From Candidatus Meridianibacter frigidus (GTDB lineage Bacteria; Vulcanimicrobiota; Vulcanimicrobiia; Vulcanimicrobiales; Vulcanimicrobiaceae): a stretch of 64,000 nucleotides of DNA. Positions 1-9,047 of the stretch are shown here, in pieces; position 1 is the stretch's first letter; each line of letters starts with the position of its first letter. The stretch spans positions 28,064 through 92,063 of the forward strand of contig QHBJ01000015.1 in NCBI GenBank assembly GCA_003243975.1, written 5' to 3'. Position numbers and translations under genes: made by a program. The notes below the pieces were generated by a model. The model made no database searches and was not told the origin of the DNA. It was given only the letters and a program-made list of their open reading frames with translations.

Positions 1-671
1 GAAGCCACCGAGTACACGCTGTGCTCGAGCATGATCACGCGGTCCGCAATTGCGAGCGCAAGTGCGCCGCCGCTGCCGCCCTCGCCCACGATGGTCGCAA
101 CGATCGGTACGCGCGCAGAGCAGAATGCGTACAAGCATGACGCGATCGCTTCGGATTGCGCGCGCTCCTCGGAACCGATGCCGGGGTCGGCGCCTTTGGT
201 GTCGACGAAGGTTACGACCGGAAGTCCCAGGCGTACCGCCAGCAGCACCAGCCGCTTCACTTTGCGATAGCCCTCCGGCGTAACCATGCCGAAGTTGCGG
301 CGCAGGTTTTCCTTCGTGTCGCGCCCGCGCTGCTGGCCCACCGCCATGATTCGTCGACCGTCCAGTTTCGCAAAACCTCCGATAACGGCTGGATCGTCGC
401 GATAATGCCGGTCGCCGTGCAGTTCGTCGAAGCGATCGAGCGCCGCCAAGTAGTCGCCAGCGACAGGCCGGCTGGGATGACGCGCCATGTTGACTCGTTG
501 CCACGGCGACATCGCACCGAAAACCTCGCGCTGAATCTGCGCATACTTTCCCTGCAATGCCGCGATTTCGGCGGAGAGGTCGACGGGCTGATTGGCATTG
601 AGTGTGCGCAACTCGGCGATGCGTTTCTCTAGTTCGAGCAAGCCCTTCTCGCGCTCGACAATCACGTTCAT
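1..671 (-). CDS. accA: Acetyl-CoA carboxylase carboxyltransferase subunit alpha, 3' end cut by window edge
   Basis: Alpha half of the carboxyltransferase that moves CO2 from carboxybiotin to acetyl-CoA to make malonyl-CoA for fatty acid synthesis in the cytoplasm. About 223 N-terminal codons are visible. They read as AccA: an N-terminal helix, then the FDELHGDR region, GRDTKENL, and near the edge a Gly-rich GEGGSGGALALAIADRV segment of the crotonase-like core. The ATG at 671 overlaps the accD stop by four bases (ATGA), so the two subunits are probably translationally coupled. The C terminus lies to the left of position 1. Confidence 0.96.
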   Translation of the reverse strand, partial: MNVIVEREKGLLELEKRIAELRTLNANQPVDLSAEIAALQGKYAQIQREVFGAMSPWQRVNMARHPSRPVAGDYLAALDRFDELHGDRHYRDDPAVIGGFAKLDGRRIMAVGQQRGRDTKENLRRNFGMVTPEGYRKVKRLVLLAVRLGLPVVTFVDTKGADPGIGSEERAQSEAIASCLYAFCSARVPIVATIVGEGGSGGALALAIADRVIMLEHSVYSVA

Positions 672-1519
672 GAGGCGACCTCGTGGCCGCCGAGGGAATA
701 ATCCAAAATGCGCGCGAGAGCCGGTTTCATCTCCGCTCGCTCGACAACCATGTCGACGTGTCCCTTTTCAAGTAGGAACTCCGCCGTTTGGAAATTCTCG
801 GGAAGCTTCTGGCGGATCGTTTGTTCGATCACCCGGCGGCCGGCGAAGCCGATCATGGCTTTGGCTTCGGCGACGACGACATCGGATTGAAACGCGAATG
901 AAGCCGACACACCACCGGTGGTCGGATCCGTCAGCACCGTAACGAACAGATTTCCGTCTTCCATGAATCGCGTCACCGCAGAGGTGATCTTTGCCATCTG
1001 CATTAGCGCCAGCATGCCTTCTTCCATTCGCGCGCCGCCGCTTGCGGTAAAGATGATGCACGGCAGGCGACGCTCTCGCGCCGACTCAAGCAAGATCGTA
1101 ATGCGTTCACCGACCACCGTGCCCATGGTACCGCCGCGGAAATTAAAATCCATTACTCCGAGGGCTATCGGAAATCCAGCGAGGGTCCCAAAGCCGCAGA
1201 TCACGCCTTCGGTTAGCTGTGACTTTTCGCGATCGGCTGCCAACTTTTGCGGATAGCTCTTCTTGTCAATCCATTCTAGCGGATCGCCCGGAAGAATATC
1301 ACCACCTACTTCCGCAAAATCGTTGTCCACAATGAGCGATATACGGTCGAACGCATGCATACGGAAGTGATAGTGACAACGTGGACAAACCGAGAGATTC
1401 TCCACGAGGTCCTTGCGATAGATGACTTCTTGGCATTTCGGGCACTTCGTCCACGTGCCGGCCTCTTCGCCATTCTCGTGCTTGCTGCGCCGGCGGCGCA
1501 GCCATTCCGGCATCGCCAT
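668..1519 (-). CDS. accD: Acetyl-CoA carboxylase carboxyltransferase subunit beta
   Basis: Beta half of the carboxyltransferase, partner of AccA. The 283-residue protein starts with a basic stretch, then a four-cysteine zinc ribbon (C26-x2-C29 and C45-x2-C48), and continues into the crotonase-like catalytic fold with the GGTMGTVVGERI and FTASGGARMEEG segments typical of AccD. Length is normal for the family. It begins two bases after the glycosyltransferase stop and ends overlapping accA, so it is the penultimate gene of a long minus-strand operon. The other two subunit genes (accB-like, accC) lie about 60 kb away. Confidence 0.97.
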   Translation of the reverse strand: MAMPEWLRRRRSKHENGEEAGTWTKCPKCQEVIYRKDLVENLSVCPRCHYHFRMHAFDRISLIVDNDFAEVGGDILPGDPLEWIDKKSYPQKLAADREKSQLTEGVICGFGTLAGFPIALGVMDFNFRGGTMGTVVGERITILLESARERRLPCIIFTASGGARMEEGMLALMQMAKITSAVTRFMEDGNLFVTVLTDPTTGGVSASFAFQSDVVVAEAKAMIGFAGRRVIEQTIRQKLPENFQTAEFLLEKGHVDMVVERAEMKPALARILDYSLGGHEVAS

Positions 1520-1521
1520 TG

Positions 1522-2229
1522 CTAGGAACGGCCCGGCATTAGCTTGGACGAGTAAATCTTTCCCAGTTGTTTAAGGTAGTTCAGAATCTCTTTTTGGTTG
1601 AGCTTTGATTCGCCGGCAACGCGGTCGGTGAAAACGTACGGCACTTCGATGGCCTTGCCATAATGGGCTTTCGCGATGACTTCAAGGCCGATCTTGAAAC
1701 CAATCGGATCAAGGGCCACGCCTTCAAGGGCCGTGCGCTTTACCAAAAAATAGCCACTGGTAATATCTTTGACCTTCGTCAACGGCTTCGCCAAATAAAT
1801 CGCCACGAGTGAGGTAACGCGCCGGCGCACCGGCCAGTTCTCGATTCCGCCGCCGGGTACGTAGCGGCTTCCAACTGCCAGCCCATACTGTCCCGATTCC
1901 AACGCCCGCACCATCTGCGGGATGATGTTGATGTCGTGGCTGAAATCTGCGTCCATGGCGCCGAGCGCTTCGGACTGCTCGCGGGCAAACTTCCAACCGT
2001 CGATCACGCCGCTCGAGAGTCCCATCTTGCCGGGACGGTGCAGGCAGCGTACCGGAAAGGTTTCCCCGAGCCGGTCGACGATCGCCCCCGTGCCGTCCGG
2101 CGAGTTGTCGTCTACCACGATAATCTCTCCGTCCAGGCCGTTGGATCGAAAGGCTTCATCCAGCGCAACGATCAGCCGCTCGATGCCGCCGGCTTCATTA
2201 TACGTAGGGACGACGATGCTGAACTTCAT
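1522..2229 (-). CDS. Polyprenol-phosphate mannose synthase-like family 2 glycosyltransferase
   Basis: A 235-residue GT-A glycosyltransferase resembling bacterial and archaeal Dpm1-type enzymes, which transfer a sugar (classically mannose from GDP-mannose) to polyprenyl phosphate on the inner face of the membrane. It shows the family N terminus (IVVPTYNEAGGIERLI), the DDNSPDGTG nucleotide-binding loop at residues 40-48 and a metal-binding DAD at 93-95. No C-terminal membrane segments are visible, so it is the soluble short form. The start codon overlaps the stop of the small upstream gene by four bases. The sugar is not determined by sequence alone. Confidence 0.85.
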   Translation of the reverse strand: MKFSIVVPTYNEAGGIERLIVALDEAFRSNGLDGEIIVVDDNSPDGTGAIVDRLGETFPVRCLHRPGKMGLSSGVIDGWKFAREQSEALGAMDADFSHDINIIPQMVRALESGQYGLAVGSRYVPGGGIENWPVRRRVTSLVAIYLAKPLTKVKDITSGYFLVKRTALEGVALDPIGFKIGLEVIAKAHYGKAIEVPYVFTDRVAGESKLNQKEILNYLKQLGKIYSSKLMPGRS

Positions 2230-2510
2230 GCAGGGTCGAGTCTTTTGATGCCTGGAAACGACTGCGAATCGAACTCGTTGAGCTCGTCGTAGGATTGGAA
2301 CGGCCCGCGCAAGGCGACACCGCGGTCGTCGATCTCAAGAACCTCCTCGGTGGGAACCAGAACCTCCGCGCTGCGAGCGTTCCAGAAAACGTTGATATAT
2401 TCGGCCAGCATCGATCCGCCGACCGCGTAAACGCCGCGCACGTCCCCGACATTTCGCTCGCCGACGAAGACCGCCGTTCCGGGGCGCAGTGCTTCCAGAC
2501 GCTTGCTCAT
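2226..2510 (-). CDS. Small hypothetical protein, PRC-barrel-like
   Basis: A 94-residue protein starting MSKRLEALRPGTAVFVGE. Its pattern, a short beta strand followed by GTAVFVG, GDVRGVYAVGG and a VLVPTEEVLEID strand, looks like a PRC-barrel/DUF2171-type domain. That resemblance is by eye and weak. The start at 2510 is preferred over longer openings because upstream sequence in this frame has no protein-like character and would run into rsmE. It sits 43 bases after rsmE and its stop overlaps the glycosyltransferase start (ATGA). No function can be assigned. Confidence 0.65.
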   Translation of the reverse strand: MSKRLEALRPGTAVFVGERNVGDVRGVYAVGGSMLAEYINVFWNARSAEVLVPTEEVLEIDDRGVALRGPFQSYDELNEFDSQSFPGIKRLDPA

Positions 2511-2553
2511 CAAGAGGAAAACTATACGACGTGGATATAGATTTCTCCACCGT

Positions 2554-3282
2554 TCAGCGGATATATCGAAGAATCGAAGCGAGCACGAGCGCTGCGGTTT
2601 CCGTTCGCAGAATGCGGGTTCCAAGCGAGATGGCAGTAGCTCCATGCGCCAGGAACTCATCGCCCTCGTCCGCCGAAAAGCCACCTTCCGGGCCGATGAT
2701 AGCCAGCACGGATTGCGCCGATTTCAACAAATCGGGCAACACGTCGCGCAACGCCACCGGATCTGCCAACTCCCATGCGAGCAGGACGCGGTCGTATCGC
2801 GAAAATGTTTGCGCCAACTCGTGCGTCGTGATCGCATCCGCAACCACCGGTACGCTCAGACCACCGGATTGCTGCGCGGCCACGCGCGCCAAGCGCCGCC
2901 AACGAGCGATTTTGGCACCCTCCGCGCGGGCGATGACGCGCTGCGATAGCAGTGGGACGATCTGCGACACGCCGAGTTCCGTCAGTTTCTCCACCACAAA
3001 GTCCATTTTTGTGCCCTTCGGAACGCTCTGCGCAACGGTGATCACCAGACCCTCGCCCGCATCCGCGCGCGTCGCAAGCACTTCAACCAGTTCAGCTTCG
3101 ACACGGCGAGCATGCAGCATCAAAGTGGCACGAAAGCAGCGGCCGCCGGAATCGACGATCTCCACTCGATCGCCGGTCCGTTTTCGCAGGACGGTTCGAA
3201 TTTTTCGCGCGTCGGCACCTCCGACGTGCACGCGGTCCCCGCACTCGTGCACGCCGGCAACAAAGAAACGGTCGGCCGGCAT
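2554..3282 (-). CDS. rsmE: 16S rRNA m3U1498 methyltransferase
   Basis: SPOUT-class methyltransferase that N3-methylates U1498 of 16S rRNA in the 30S subunit. The 242-residue protein has the N-terminal PUA-like part and the C-terminal knotted SAM-binding part with IIGPEGGFSADE and ISLGTRILRTETAAL, both diagnostic of RsmE. Length is typical. It follows dnaJ by seven bases, an arrangement (dnaJ then rsmE) common in many bacterial phyla, and is probably cotranscribed with the heat-shock genes. Confidence 0.95.
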   Translation of the reverse strand: MPADRFFVAGVHECGDRVHVGGADARKIRTVLRKRTGDRVEIVDSGGRCFRATLMLHARRVEAELVEVLATRADAGEGLVITVAQSVPKGTKMDFVVEKLTELGVSQIVPLLSQRVIARAEGAKIARWRRLARVAAQQSGGLSVPVVADAITTHELAQTFSRYDRVLLAWELADPVALRDVLPDLLKSAQSVLAIIGPEGGFSADEGDEFLAHGATAISLGTRILRTETAALVLASILRYIR

Positions 3283-3289
3283 GCGCCGG

Positions 3290-4423
3290 CTATTCGGGCT
3301 TAAACGCGTCTTTTACGCGTTCGAAGAACGACTTATCTTCCTCTACGCTATCGCCACCGGCACGCGCATACTCTTCCAACAGATCGCGTTGGCGCCGGTT
3401 TAGCTTAGCCGGTACCGCAACGTGGACGGTCACCACGTGATCGCCCCGGTGCGAACCGCGAACATCGGGCATGCCGTGCCCGCGCATGCGGTATAGTGTT
3501 CCGCTTTGCGTCCCCGGTTGGAGCGAGAGCGGCAACTCGCCGTCGAGGGAAGGAACGCGAACCTCTCCGCCGAGGGCTGCATGCGGAAAGCTCACGACAA
3601 GATCGTAGGCACTGTTCATTCCGTCGCGCCGGAATTGCGGGTGCGGCAGCACGCCGAGATAGACGTAGAGATCACCAGGGGGGCCCCCACGTACTCCAGC
3701 TTCGCCGCTGCCCGCGATCCGAATGCGGCTGCCGTCGTCGACCCCCGCAGGCACGCGTACCGTAAGCTTGCGCTCGACTTCTTTGCGACCGCCGCCGCAG
3801 TGGCTGCATGGTGTTTGCACCACTTGTCCCTCGCCGCCACACTTGTTGCACGCGGCTTGCGTGACGAATTGACCGAGCGGCGTTTGCCGAACTTGACGCA
3901 TGACGCCGCCTCCGCCGCAGCGGTCGCAGGGTACGACCAGCGAACCCGGTTCGGCACCGCTGCCCGTGCAGCGCTCGCACGCGGCCAGATGCGCGAAGGT
4001 TATCTGTTTGCTGGCCCCCGCAAACGCTTCTTCGAGCGTAATCTGCAGATCGTAGCGCAAGTCGGACCCGCGCGCTGGGCCGCTGCGGCGCTGCGCTTGG
4101 CCGCCGCGCGTTTCGTTGAAAAACATATCGAAGATGTCGCCGAAACCCGATCCTGCGAAGCCGCTGGTGAATCCGCCGAAGTCGGATCCGCCTTGGCCCG
4201 CGCCATTGACCGAGCCATAACGGTCGTACATTTCGCGTTTGCGCGGGTCGGATAGCACTTCGTAGGCCTCATTGATTTCCTTGAAGCGGTGTTCCGCATC
4301 TGCCTTGTTTTGAGAAACATCCGGATGATGCCGGCGCGCCAGCGCGCGATACGCCCTCTTTATGTCGTCTCCGGATGCATCTTTTCCAACACCCAGAATT
4401 TGGTAGAGATCGGTGGCAGGCAT
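3290..4423 (-). CDS. dnaJ: Chaperone protein DnaJ (Hsp40)
   Basis: Type I Hsp40 co-chaperone that delivers unfolded clients to DnaK and stimulates its ATPase. The 377 residues contain a J domain with HPD at 33-35, a Gly/Phe-rich stretch (about 73-97), and a four-repeat zinc domain with cysteine pairs at 149/152, 166/169, 192/195 and 206/209; the last repeat reads CSHCGGGR, so its second glycine position differs from CxxCxGxG. The C-terminal client-binding domains follow. An AGGA ribosome site precedes the ATG. It starts five bases after hrcA with no grpE or dnaK between them. Confidence 0.97.
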   Translation of the reverse strand: MPATDLYQILGVGKDASGDDIKRAYRALARRHHPDVSQNKADAEHRFKEINEAYEVLSDPRKREMYDRYGSVNGAGQGGSDFGGFTSGFAGSGFGDIFDMFFNETRGGQAQRRSGPARGSDLRYDLQITLEEAFAGASKQITFAHLAACERCTGSGAEPGSLVVPCDRCGGGGVMRQVRQTPLGQFVTQAACNKCGGEGQVVQTPCSHCGGGRKEVERKLTVRVPAGVDDGSRIRIAGSGEAGVRGGPPGDLYVYLGVLPHPQFRRDGMNSAYDLVVSFPHAALGGEVRVPSLDGELPLSLQPGTQSGTLYRMRGHGMPDVRGSHRGDHVVTVHVAVPAKLNRRQRDLLEEYARAGGDSVEEDKSFFERVKDAFKPE

Positions 4424-4428
4424 GGATC

Positions 4429-5478
4429 CTATTTTAGTTCAACGTCGGAAAAGCGGTCGCCCAGACTCTGCGCGGTCCCGTTCGCCAGCGCGATAAGACG
4501 CCCGTAGGGCATGCGACGCGGGCCCAAAATCGCGAGCATACCGTGCGCATGCTCCCCGAACCGGTAGGGAACCGTAACGATGCTGCATTCATTTATATCT
4601 TCGGACCCCAGTTCGTGGCCGATCTTCACGCGCGCTTGCTCGCCCACCATGGAGTCCGCGACCAAGTCATAAAGGGTCTTCTGTTCTTCCACCATTTGCA
4701 GAATCGAACGCAATTTGCTCAAGTCTTGAAATTCGGGCTGGTCCAAGAGATTCTGAGCGCCCGACGCGCTGATGGTTGGCGACTCCGACGCACGCGCGAC
4801 TTTGAGGGCTCCAAGAACCGCCGCACGTACGTCTTCGCCCAAACCAACTTCTTTGCTCGCGGAGCTAATTTCTTCGTCCGTGATTTCACGCAGCAGCTTT
4901 CCGCTCACCCGAGCGTTGAGCACGCTTGAAAAGCGCGAGAGGTCGTCGGGTGTTATCTCCGTTTTCAGTTCGAAGAAACTCTGCGATGCTGCGCCCATCG
5001 AAGTCATCACCACGGCGACCCCCGTCAATGATGTGAGCCAAATCAATTGGATGTGACGGAAGCTCTGAGATTCGGCAGCAGGGGCCACCGCAAAAGCCAA
5101 GTTGTTCGAAAGCCGCCCCAGCAATCGCGCGGTGCTCTCGATCAGCTCGCCCAACTCGTCGCTGGCCGCCTTGAGCTCGTCGCGGATTTTGTTGCGCTCC
5201 GGTGCGGCCAGCTGCTCGGGCTGCATCAGTTGGTCCACGTACATGCGATATCCCGAATCGGACGGGATGCGGCCCGCCGAAGTGTGCGGCTGGACCAAAT
5301 AACCGCCGGCCTCCAGCTCGGCCATGTCGTTCCGAATCGTAGCAGAACTGACCCCGAGGTTGTATTTGTGCGTCAGCGTGTTCGAGCCGACGGGCTCGGC
5401 CGTCGCGATGTATTCGTACACGATGGTAGCCAAGATGTAGGCCTTGCGGCCATCGAGCTCTCCGGATGCCGGCTTCAT
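4429..5478 (-). CDS. hrcA: Heat-inducible transcription repressor HrcA
   Basis: Repressor of class I heat-shock genes, which binds CIRCE operators and is kept active by GroEL in known systems. The 349-residue protein has the N-terminal winged-helix part ([33 protein letters not shown]) and the long GAF-like dimerisation part ending [16 protein letters not shown]. The ATG at 5478 has an AGGAG ribosome site at 5480-5484, and a CIRCE-like operator (5488-5514) sits immediately upstream, indicating autoregulation. It heads the hrcA-dnaJ-rsmE run. Confidence 0.96.
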   Translation of the reverse strand: MKPASGELDGRKAYILATIVYEYIATAEPVGSNTLTHKYNLGVSSATIRNDMAELEAGGYLVQPHTSAGRIPSDSGYRMYVDQLMQPEQLAAPERNKIRDELKAASDELGELIESTARLLGRLSNNLAFAVAPAAESQSFRHIQLIWLTSLTGVAVVMTSMGAASQSFFELKTEITPDDLSRFSSVLNARVSGKLLREITDEEISSASKEVGLGEDVRAAVLGALKVARASESPTISASGAQNLLDQPEFQDLSKLRSILQMVEEQKTLYDLVADSMVGEQARVKIGHELGSEDINECSIVTVPYRFGEHAHGMLAILGPRRMPYGRLIALANGTAQSLGDRFSDVELK

Positions 5479-5487
5479 ACTCCTATT

Positions 5488-5514
5488 TTAGCAGTCACGG
5501 TCTCGGAGTGCCAG
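5488..5514 (-). promoter_or_regulatory. CIRCE-like HrcA operator
   Basis: Inverted repeat TTAGCAGTC, exactly nine bases, then GAGTGCCAG. Compared with the CIRCE consensus half-sites TTAGCACTC and GAGTGCTAA it matches 15 of 18 positions with the correct nine-base spacer. It lies just upstream of the hrcA ribosome site, where CIRCE usually sits. It also covers the last codons and stop of the upstream tlpA-like gene, which may explain its imperfections. Confidence 0.82.
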
Positions 5515-6028
5515 AAGGAGTAGCCAAAGCGCGCTGCACAGCTGCCTCTAGCTCGGGCCAACTCAAACCGCCTAGCGAAACGTACGAAACCTTGCCCCCG
5601 GCGTCGACCACCACCGTCACCGGGACCGGCGAGACCGAGTATGCCCCGAAGATAACGTTATGTGGGTCTTCGAGGAGCGGCAAGAAAATGTCGTGGGTTC
5701 GCAGGAAGCTGCGCGCGATCCCAACCGGTTCGTTGGAAAGCGTGATCAGCGCGACGCGGTTGCCGAACGCATCGCGCAAGCGCGAGAAGTAGGGCATCTC
5801 GTCAACGCACGGATGACACCACGAAGCCCAGAAATTGATTACGACCGCTTGGCCGGCGAGCTGCGACACGCGTACGTACCGTTCACCAAGTGGAAAGATA
5901 AAATCGGGCGGCGGCTGGTTGAAATGGACCCGAGGCAACCCGGTTGAGGGCTGCCGCATACCGCGCGCGTCGGCACGAGAAACGAGAAGACAGCAGAGCG
6001 ATGCGAGCAGTGCCGCCAGAATACGCAT
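5495..6028 (-). CDS. TlpA-like thioredoxin-fold protein, exported
   Basis: A 177-residue thioredoxin-family protein with an N-terminal signal or anchor (MRILAALLASLCCLLVS) and a TlpA/ResA-type redox domain with WCHPC (C71, C74). Such proteins act outside the cytoplasmic membrane, often keeping apocytochrome or other thiols reduced; the actual partner cannot be read here. The start at 6028 is chosen because a signal peptide begins there and the longer opening is low-complexity Arg-rich sequence. It is divergent from acs (50 bases) and its last codons overlap the hrcA operator. Confidence 0.85.
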   Translation of the reverse strand: MRILAALLASLCCLLVSRADARGMRQPSTGLPRVHFNQPPPDFIFPLGERYVRVSQLAGQAVVINFWASWCHPCVDEMPYFSRLRDAFGNRVALITLSNEPVGIARSFLRTHDIFLPLLEDPHNVIFGAYSVSPVPVTVVVDAGGKVSYVSLGGLSWPELEAAVQRALATPSGTPRP

Positions 6029-6078
6029 GGACTCAACCTTCGGCAGGCATGCGCGTCGGGTCCCGGTAAATCGCGGCC

Positions 6079-8037
6079 ATGAAAAGCTCTGCCACGATCG
6101 AGGCGCTCTCCGAAGAGACTCGCCGTTTTCCGCCGCCCCCCGAGCTCGCCTCCGGCGCAAACGCCCGGCCCGGTATTTACGAAGAAGCAGAGCGAGACTA
6201 TGAAGCGTTTTGGGCCTCATGGGCGCGCAAGCTTGAATGGTCCAAGCCCTTTACAAAAACCTTGGAGTGGAATGAGCCGTTCGCCAAATGGTTCGGTGAC
6301 GGCGAACTCAACGCATCCGTCAATGCCCTCGACCGCCACGTGCGCGCGGGCCAAGGCGCGCGCGTCGCCTACTATTACGAAGGGGAGCCGGGAGATCGCC
6401 GCAGCATCAGCTACGCGCAACTGCTCGCTGAAGTCTGCCGCTTCGGAAACGCCCTGCGCAAGCTTGGCATCAAGAAGGGCGACCGCGTAGCGATCTACAT
6501 GCCGATGATTCCCGAATTGCCGATCGCCATGCTGGCATGCGCGCGCATCGGTGCAGCCCATTCCGTCATCTTCGGCGGCTTCTCTCCCGATTCGATCGTC
6601 GACCGCGTCAACGATTCGCAGTGCGTTGCGCTGGTGACGGCCGATCAGGGCTGGCGGCGCGGCAAGAAAGTTTTGCTCAAGAATAACTGCGATGCTGCTA
6701 TGAAAGCGACGCCGTCGGTTCGGACGTGCATCGTAGCACGGCGCGTGGGCGACCCCGTACAGATGCAAGCGGGGCGCGACGTGTGGTGGCACGATATCGT
6801 GGCGGACTCGCCCATACAATGCGAGCCGGATCCGATGAATGCTGAAGATCTGCTATACTTACTCTATACGAGCGGCACCACCGCCAAACCAAAGGGCATC
6901 CAGCACACCACCGGTGGCTACCTTACCGGCGTGACGATGACGCACAAGCTGGTGTTCGACCTCAAAGAGGATGACGTCTATTGGTGTGCCGCCGATATCG
7001 GCTGGGTCACCGGCCATTCATACATCGTTTATGGACCGTTGTGCAATGGCGCGACATCAATCATATACGAAGGCACGCCGGATTTTCCCGACAAGGACCG
7101 CCTGTGGGAGATCGTCGAGCGCTACAAGGTGAGCATTCTCTACACCGCACCCACGGCGATTCGCACATTCATGAAATGGGGCGCGCAGTATCCAGCCAAG
7201 CACGACCTTTCCTCGCTGCGTTTATTGGGATCGGTTGGCGAACCGATTAACCCCGAAGCGTGGATGTGGTACCGCGAGCACATCGGGCGCGGCCGATGTC
7301 CGGTTGTTGATACGTGGTGGCAGACCGAAACCGGCGCGATTATGATTGCTCCGCTGCCCGGGATCACGACTACGCTGCCGGGAAGCGCGACGCTTCCACT
7401 GCCGGGGATCGCCGCGGACGTGGTCAACGAGCAAGGCGAAAGCGTGCCGCCGGGGGGAGGCGGCTACGCCGTTCTCACGCGTCCTTGGCCCTCGATGTTG
7501 CGCGGCATCTGGGGCGATGAAGAACGCTACCGGCAAACCTATTGGTCGAAGTTTGCGCACAAATATCTGGCGGGCGACGGCTGCCGGCGCGATGCCGAAG
7601 GCAACTACTGGTTCATGGGGCGCATCGACGACGTGATGAACGTAAGCGGTCACCGCATCTCCACGACCGAAGTGGAGAGCGCGCTGATCGAGCATCCGAA
7701 AGTCGCCGAAGCCGCGGTCTGCGGCAAGCTGGACGGGATGACGGGCCAAGCGATCTATGCGTTCGTCTCATTGCGCGGCGCCGAATCGGGAACCCCGGGG
7801 CTCGCCGATGAGTTGCGCGCCCACGTTGGGGAAAAACTCGGCAAGTTTACGCAACCCAAATTCGTCACCTTCACGCAAGAACTGCCGAAAACGCGAAGCG
7901 GAAAAATCATGCGGCGCCTGCTACGCGATATCGCCGAAGGCCGAACGTTGGGAGACACGACGACGCTCGCCGACAGCACCGTGGTGAAAGAACTGCAAGA
8001 GCGCGCCGCGTCGGAAAGCGCACGCGACGAGGCTTAG
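6079..8037 (+). CDS. acs: Acetyl-CoA synthetase (AMP-forming)
   Basis: Converts acetate, ATP and CoA to acetyl-CoA via acetyl-AMP in the cytoplasm. The 652-residue protein is full length: N-terminal Acs segment (WNEPFAKWF), the adenylate-forming YTSGTTAKPKG loop near residue 265, WWQTETG, and the mobile C-terminal domain with TRSGKIMRR, whose lysine (K609) is the residue acetylated by protein acetyltransferases in known Acs enzymes. It is transcribed alone, divergently from tlpA-like, and its TAG stop overlaps the stop of the convergent nuclease gene. Confidence 0.97.
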   Translation: MKSSATIEALSEETRRFPPPPELASGANARPGIYEEAERDYEAFWASWARKLEWSKPFTKTLEWNEPFAKWFGDGELNASVNALDRHVRAGQGARVAYYYEGEPGDRRSISYAQLLAEVCRFGNALRKLGIKKGDRVAIYMPMIPELPIAMLACARIGAAHSVIFGGFSPDSIVDRVNDSQCVALVTADQGWRRGKKVLLKNNCDAAMKATPSVRTCIVARRVGDPVQMQAGRDVWWHDIVADSPIQCEPDPMNAEDLLYLLYTSGTTAKPKGIQHTTGGYLTGVTMTHKLVFDLKEDDVYWCAADIGWVTGHSYIVYGPLCNGATSIIYEGTPDFPDKDRLWEIVERYKVSILYTAPTAIRTFMKWGAQYPAKHDLSSLRLLGSVGEPINPEAWMWYREHIGRGRCPVVDTWWQTETGAIMIAPLPGITTTLPGSATLPLPGIAADVVNEQGESVPPGGGGYAVLTRPWPSMLRGIWGDEERYRQTYWSKFAHKYLAGDGCRRDAEGNYWFMGRIDDVMNVSGHRISTTEVESALIEHPKVAEAAVCGKLDGMTGQAIYAFVSLRGAESGTPGLADELRAHVGEKLGKFTQPKFVTFTQELPKTRSGKIMRRLLRDIAEGRTLGDTTTLADSTVVKELQERAASESARDEA

Positions 8038-9047
8038 TCCCCGCCGAAGGCCTCCCGACTGGGAAGAATTCTCCCCTGCAGGATGTCCGCGACGTTGATC
8101 TCCGGGTACCCCACAGCGGCATTGGCACTCGAGGTCCAGGCCGCCACTACCAGGTCGCGCAATTCGCTCGCCCCGCGCGCGAGCTGTTGCTGCATGAAGT
8201 TCACGGCTTGCGGTGTGGCAAAACGGAACCCGCCGCTCTTCTCTAACTCGTACAGTGGCTCGGTCTGCGCGGAAGTCACGCGAAGATATGCTTGAATTTG
8301 CGCAATCACGCCGTGCGGAGAGCCGGGAGGCGCAGCGTTGCGCGAAACCAGATGCAGAACTGCGCTAAGCCGGGCGTGATCGCGCGTGAAGGCACCTTCG
8401 AACAGGCTGTGTAGACCACGCCTGCCGGTGTAGTGGCGCGGATTAGGGTAGCGCCCCCAACCATTATAGTGGACCGTAACGTGCAACGGCTGGCTGCCAT
8501 CCCCCACGTAGTGGCCCCAAACTCCAACGTCGCGCAACGTCAACATTTCCCTCAACGCCCGGTCTCGAGCGAACCACGCTCGATCCCGGGCTCCAGCATG
8601 CACGGATAAGTAATTATCTGCGCGCCAGTACGCCAGATCTTTGCGCACTTGCTGCCACCCATCGATGATGGAGTACGGGAGGAACCCTTGACGGTACTCG
8701 TCGGTTCCGGCACTATCGAGCGCCGCGTCGTACGCTTCCCGGCTCCCAGGTAGGGCGCCCAGAGGAATAGCGCCCGCAATCGTGCCGCCATCGTCGACGT
8801 CGACGTAGTGCCCTGGATCGCTGTCGGGGTCGTGCGGACGTCCCGAACCTTTGCTGCGGTCCAGTTCCGGACCGAGAGCGCTTACTTCATCGATCGCGAC
8901 CTGCGCGCGTAGAAAACTCGGCACGGATGCAGGCAACGCGAGCATTGCCGCCCGATTGATAATGAGGTGGCCCGTCGTTCCCCATGCGAACGCCGGAGCG
9001 CCCTGCAACGCGAACAGCAATGCGAACGCAGCAATCTTACGCAACAA
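8034..9047 (-). CDS. Secreted S1/P1-type zinc nuclease or phospholipase C-like protein
   Basis: Exported protein of about 337 residues. The frame is open further, but the best start is a TTG at 9047, which puts a signal peptide (LLRKIAAFALLFALQGAPAFA) directly before WGTTGH. In S1/P1 nucleases the mature N-terminal Trp and His6 bind zinc, exactly as spaced here. HYVGDGSQPLH reproduces the H-x3-D-x5-H cluster. A later HSLFE has Glu where the family usually has Asp. Such enzymes cut single-stranded nucleic acids or phospholipids outside the cytoplasm. It overlaps the dinG stop by eleven bases and is last in its operon. Confidence 0.8.
   Translation of the reverse strand: MLRKIAAFALLFALQGAPAFAWGTTGHLIINRAAMLALPASVPSFLRAQVAIDEVSALGPELDRSKGSGRPHDPDSDPGHYVDVDDGGTIAGAIPLGALPGSREAYDAALDSAGTDEYRQGFLPYSIIDGWQQVRKDLAYWRADNYLSVHAGARDRAWFARDRALREMLTLRDVGVWGHYVGDGSQPLHVTVHYNGWGRYPNPRHYTGRRGLHSLFEGAFTRDHARLSAVLHLVSRNAAPPGSPHGVIAQIQAYLRVTSAQTEPLYELEKSGGFRFATPQAVNFMQQQLARGASELRDLVVAAWTSSANAAVGYPEINVADILQGRILPSREAFGGD

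Noticed and set aside
3506..4255. 249-codon open frame opposite dnaJ
   Set aside because: Antisense shadow; the minus frame is unmistakable DnaJ and the plus frame is low-complexity Ala/Arg-rich.
6230..6300. Apparent direct repeat in acs (LEWSKPF and LEWNEPF)
   Set aside because: This W-x-KPF ... W-x-PFAKWF pattern is the normal N-terminal segment of many Acs proteins, not a recent duplication.
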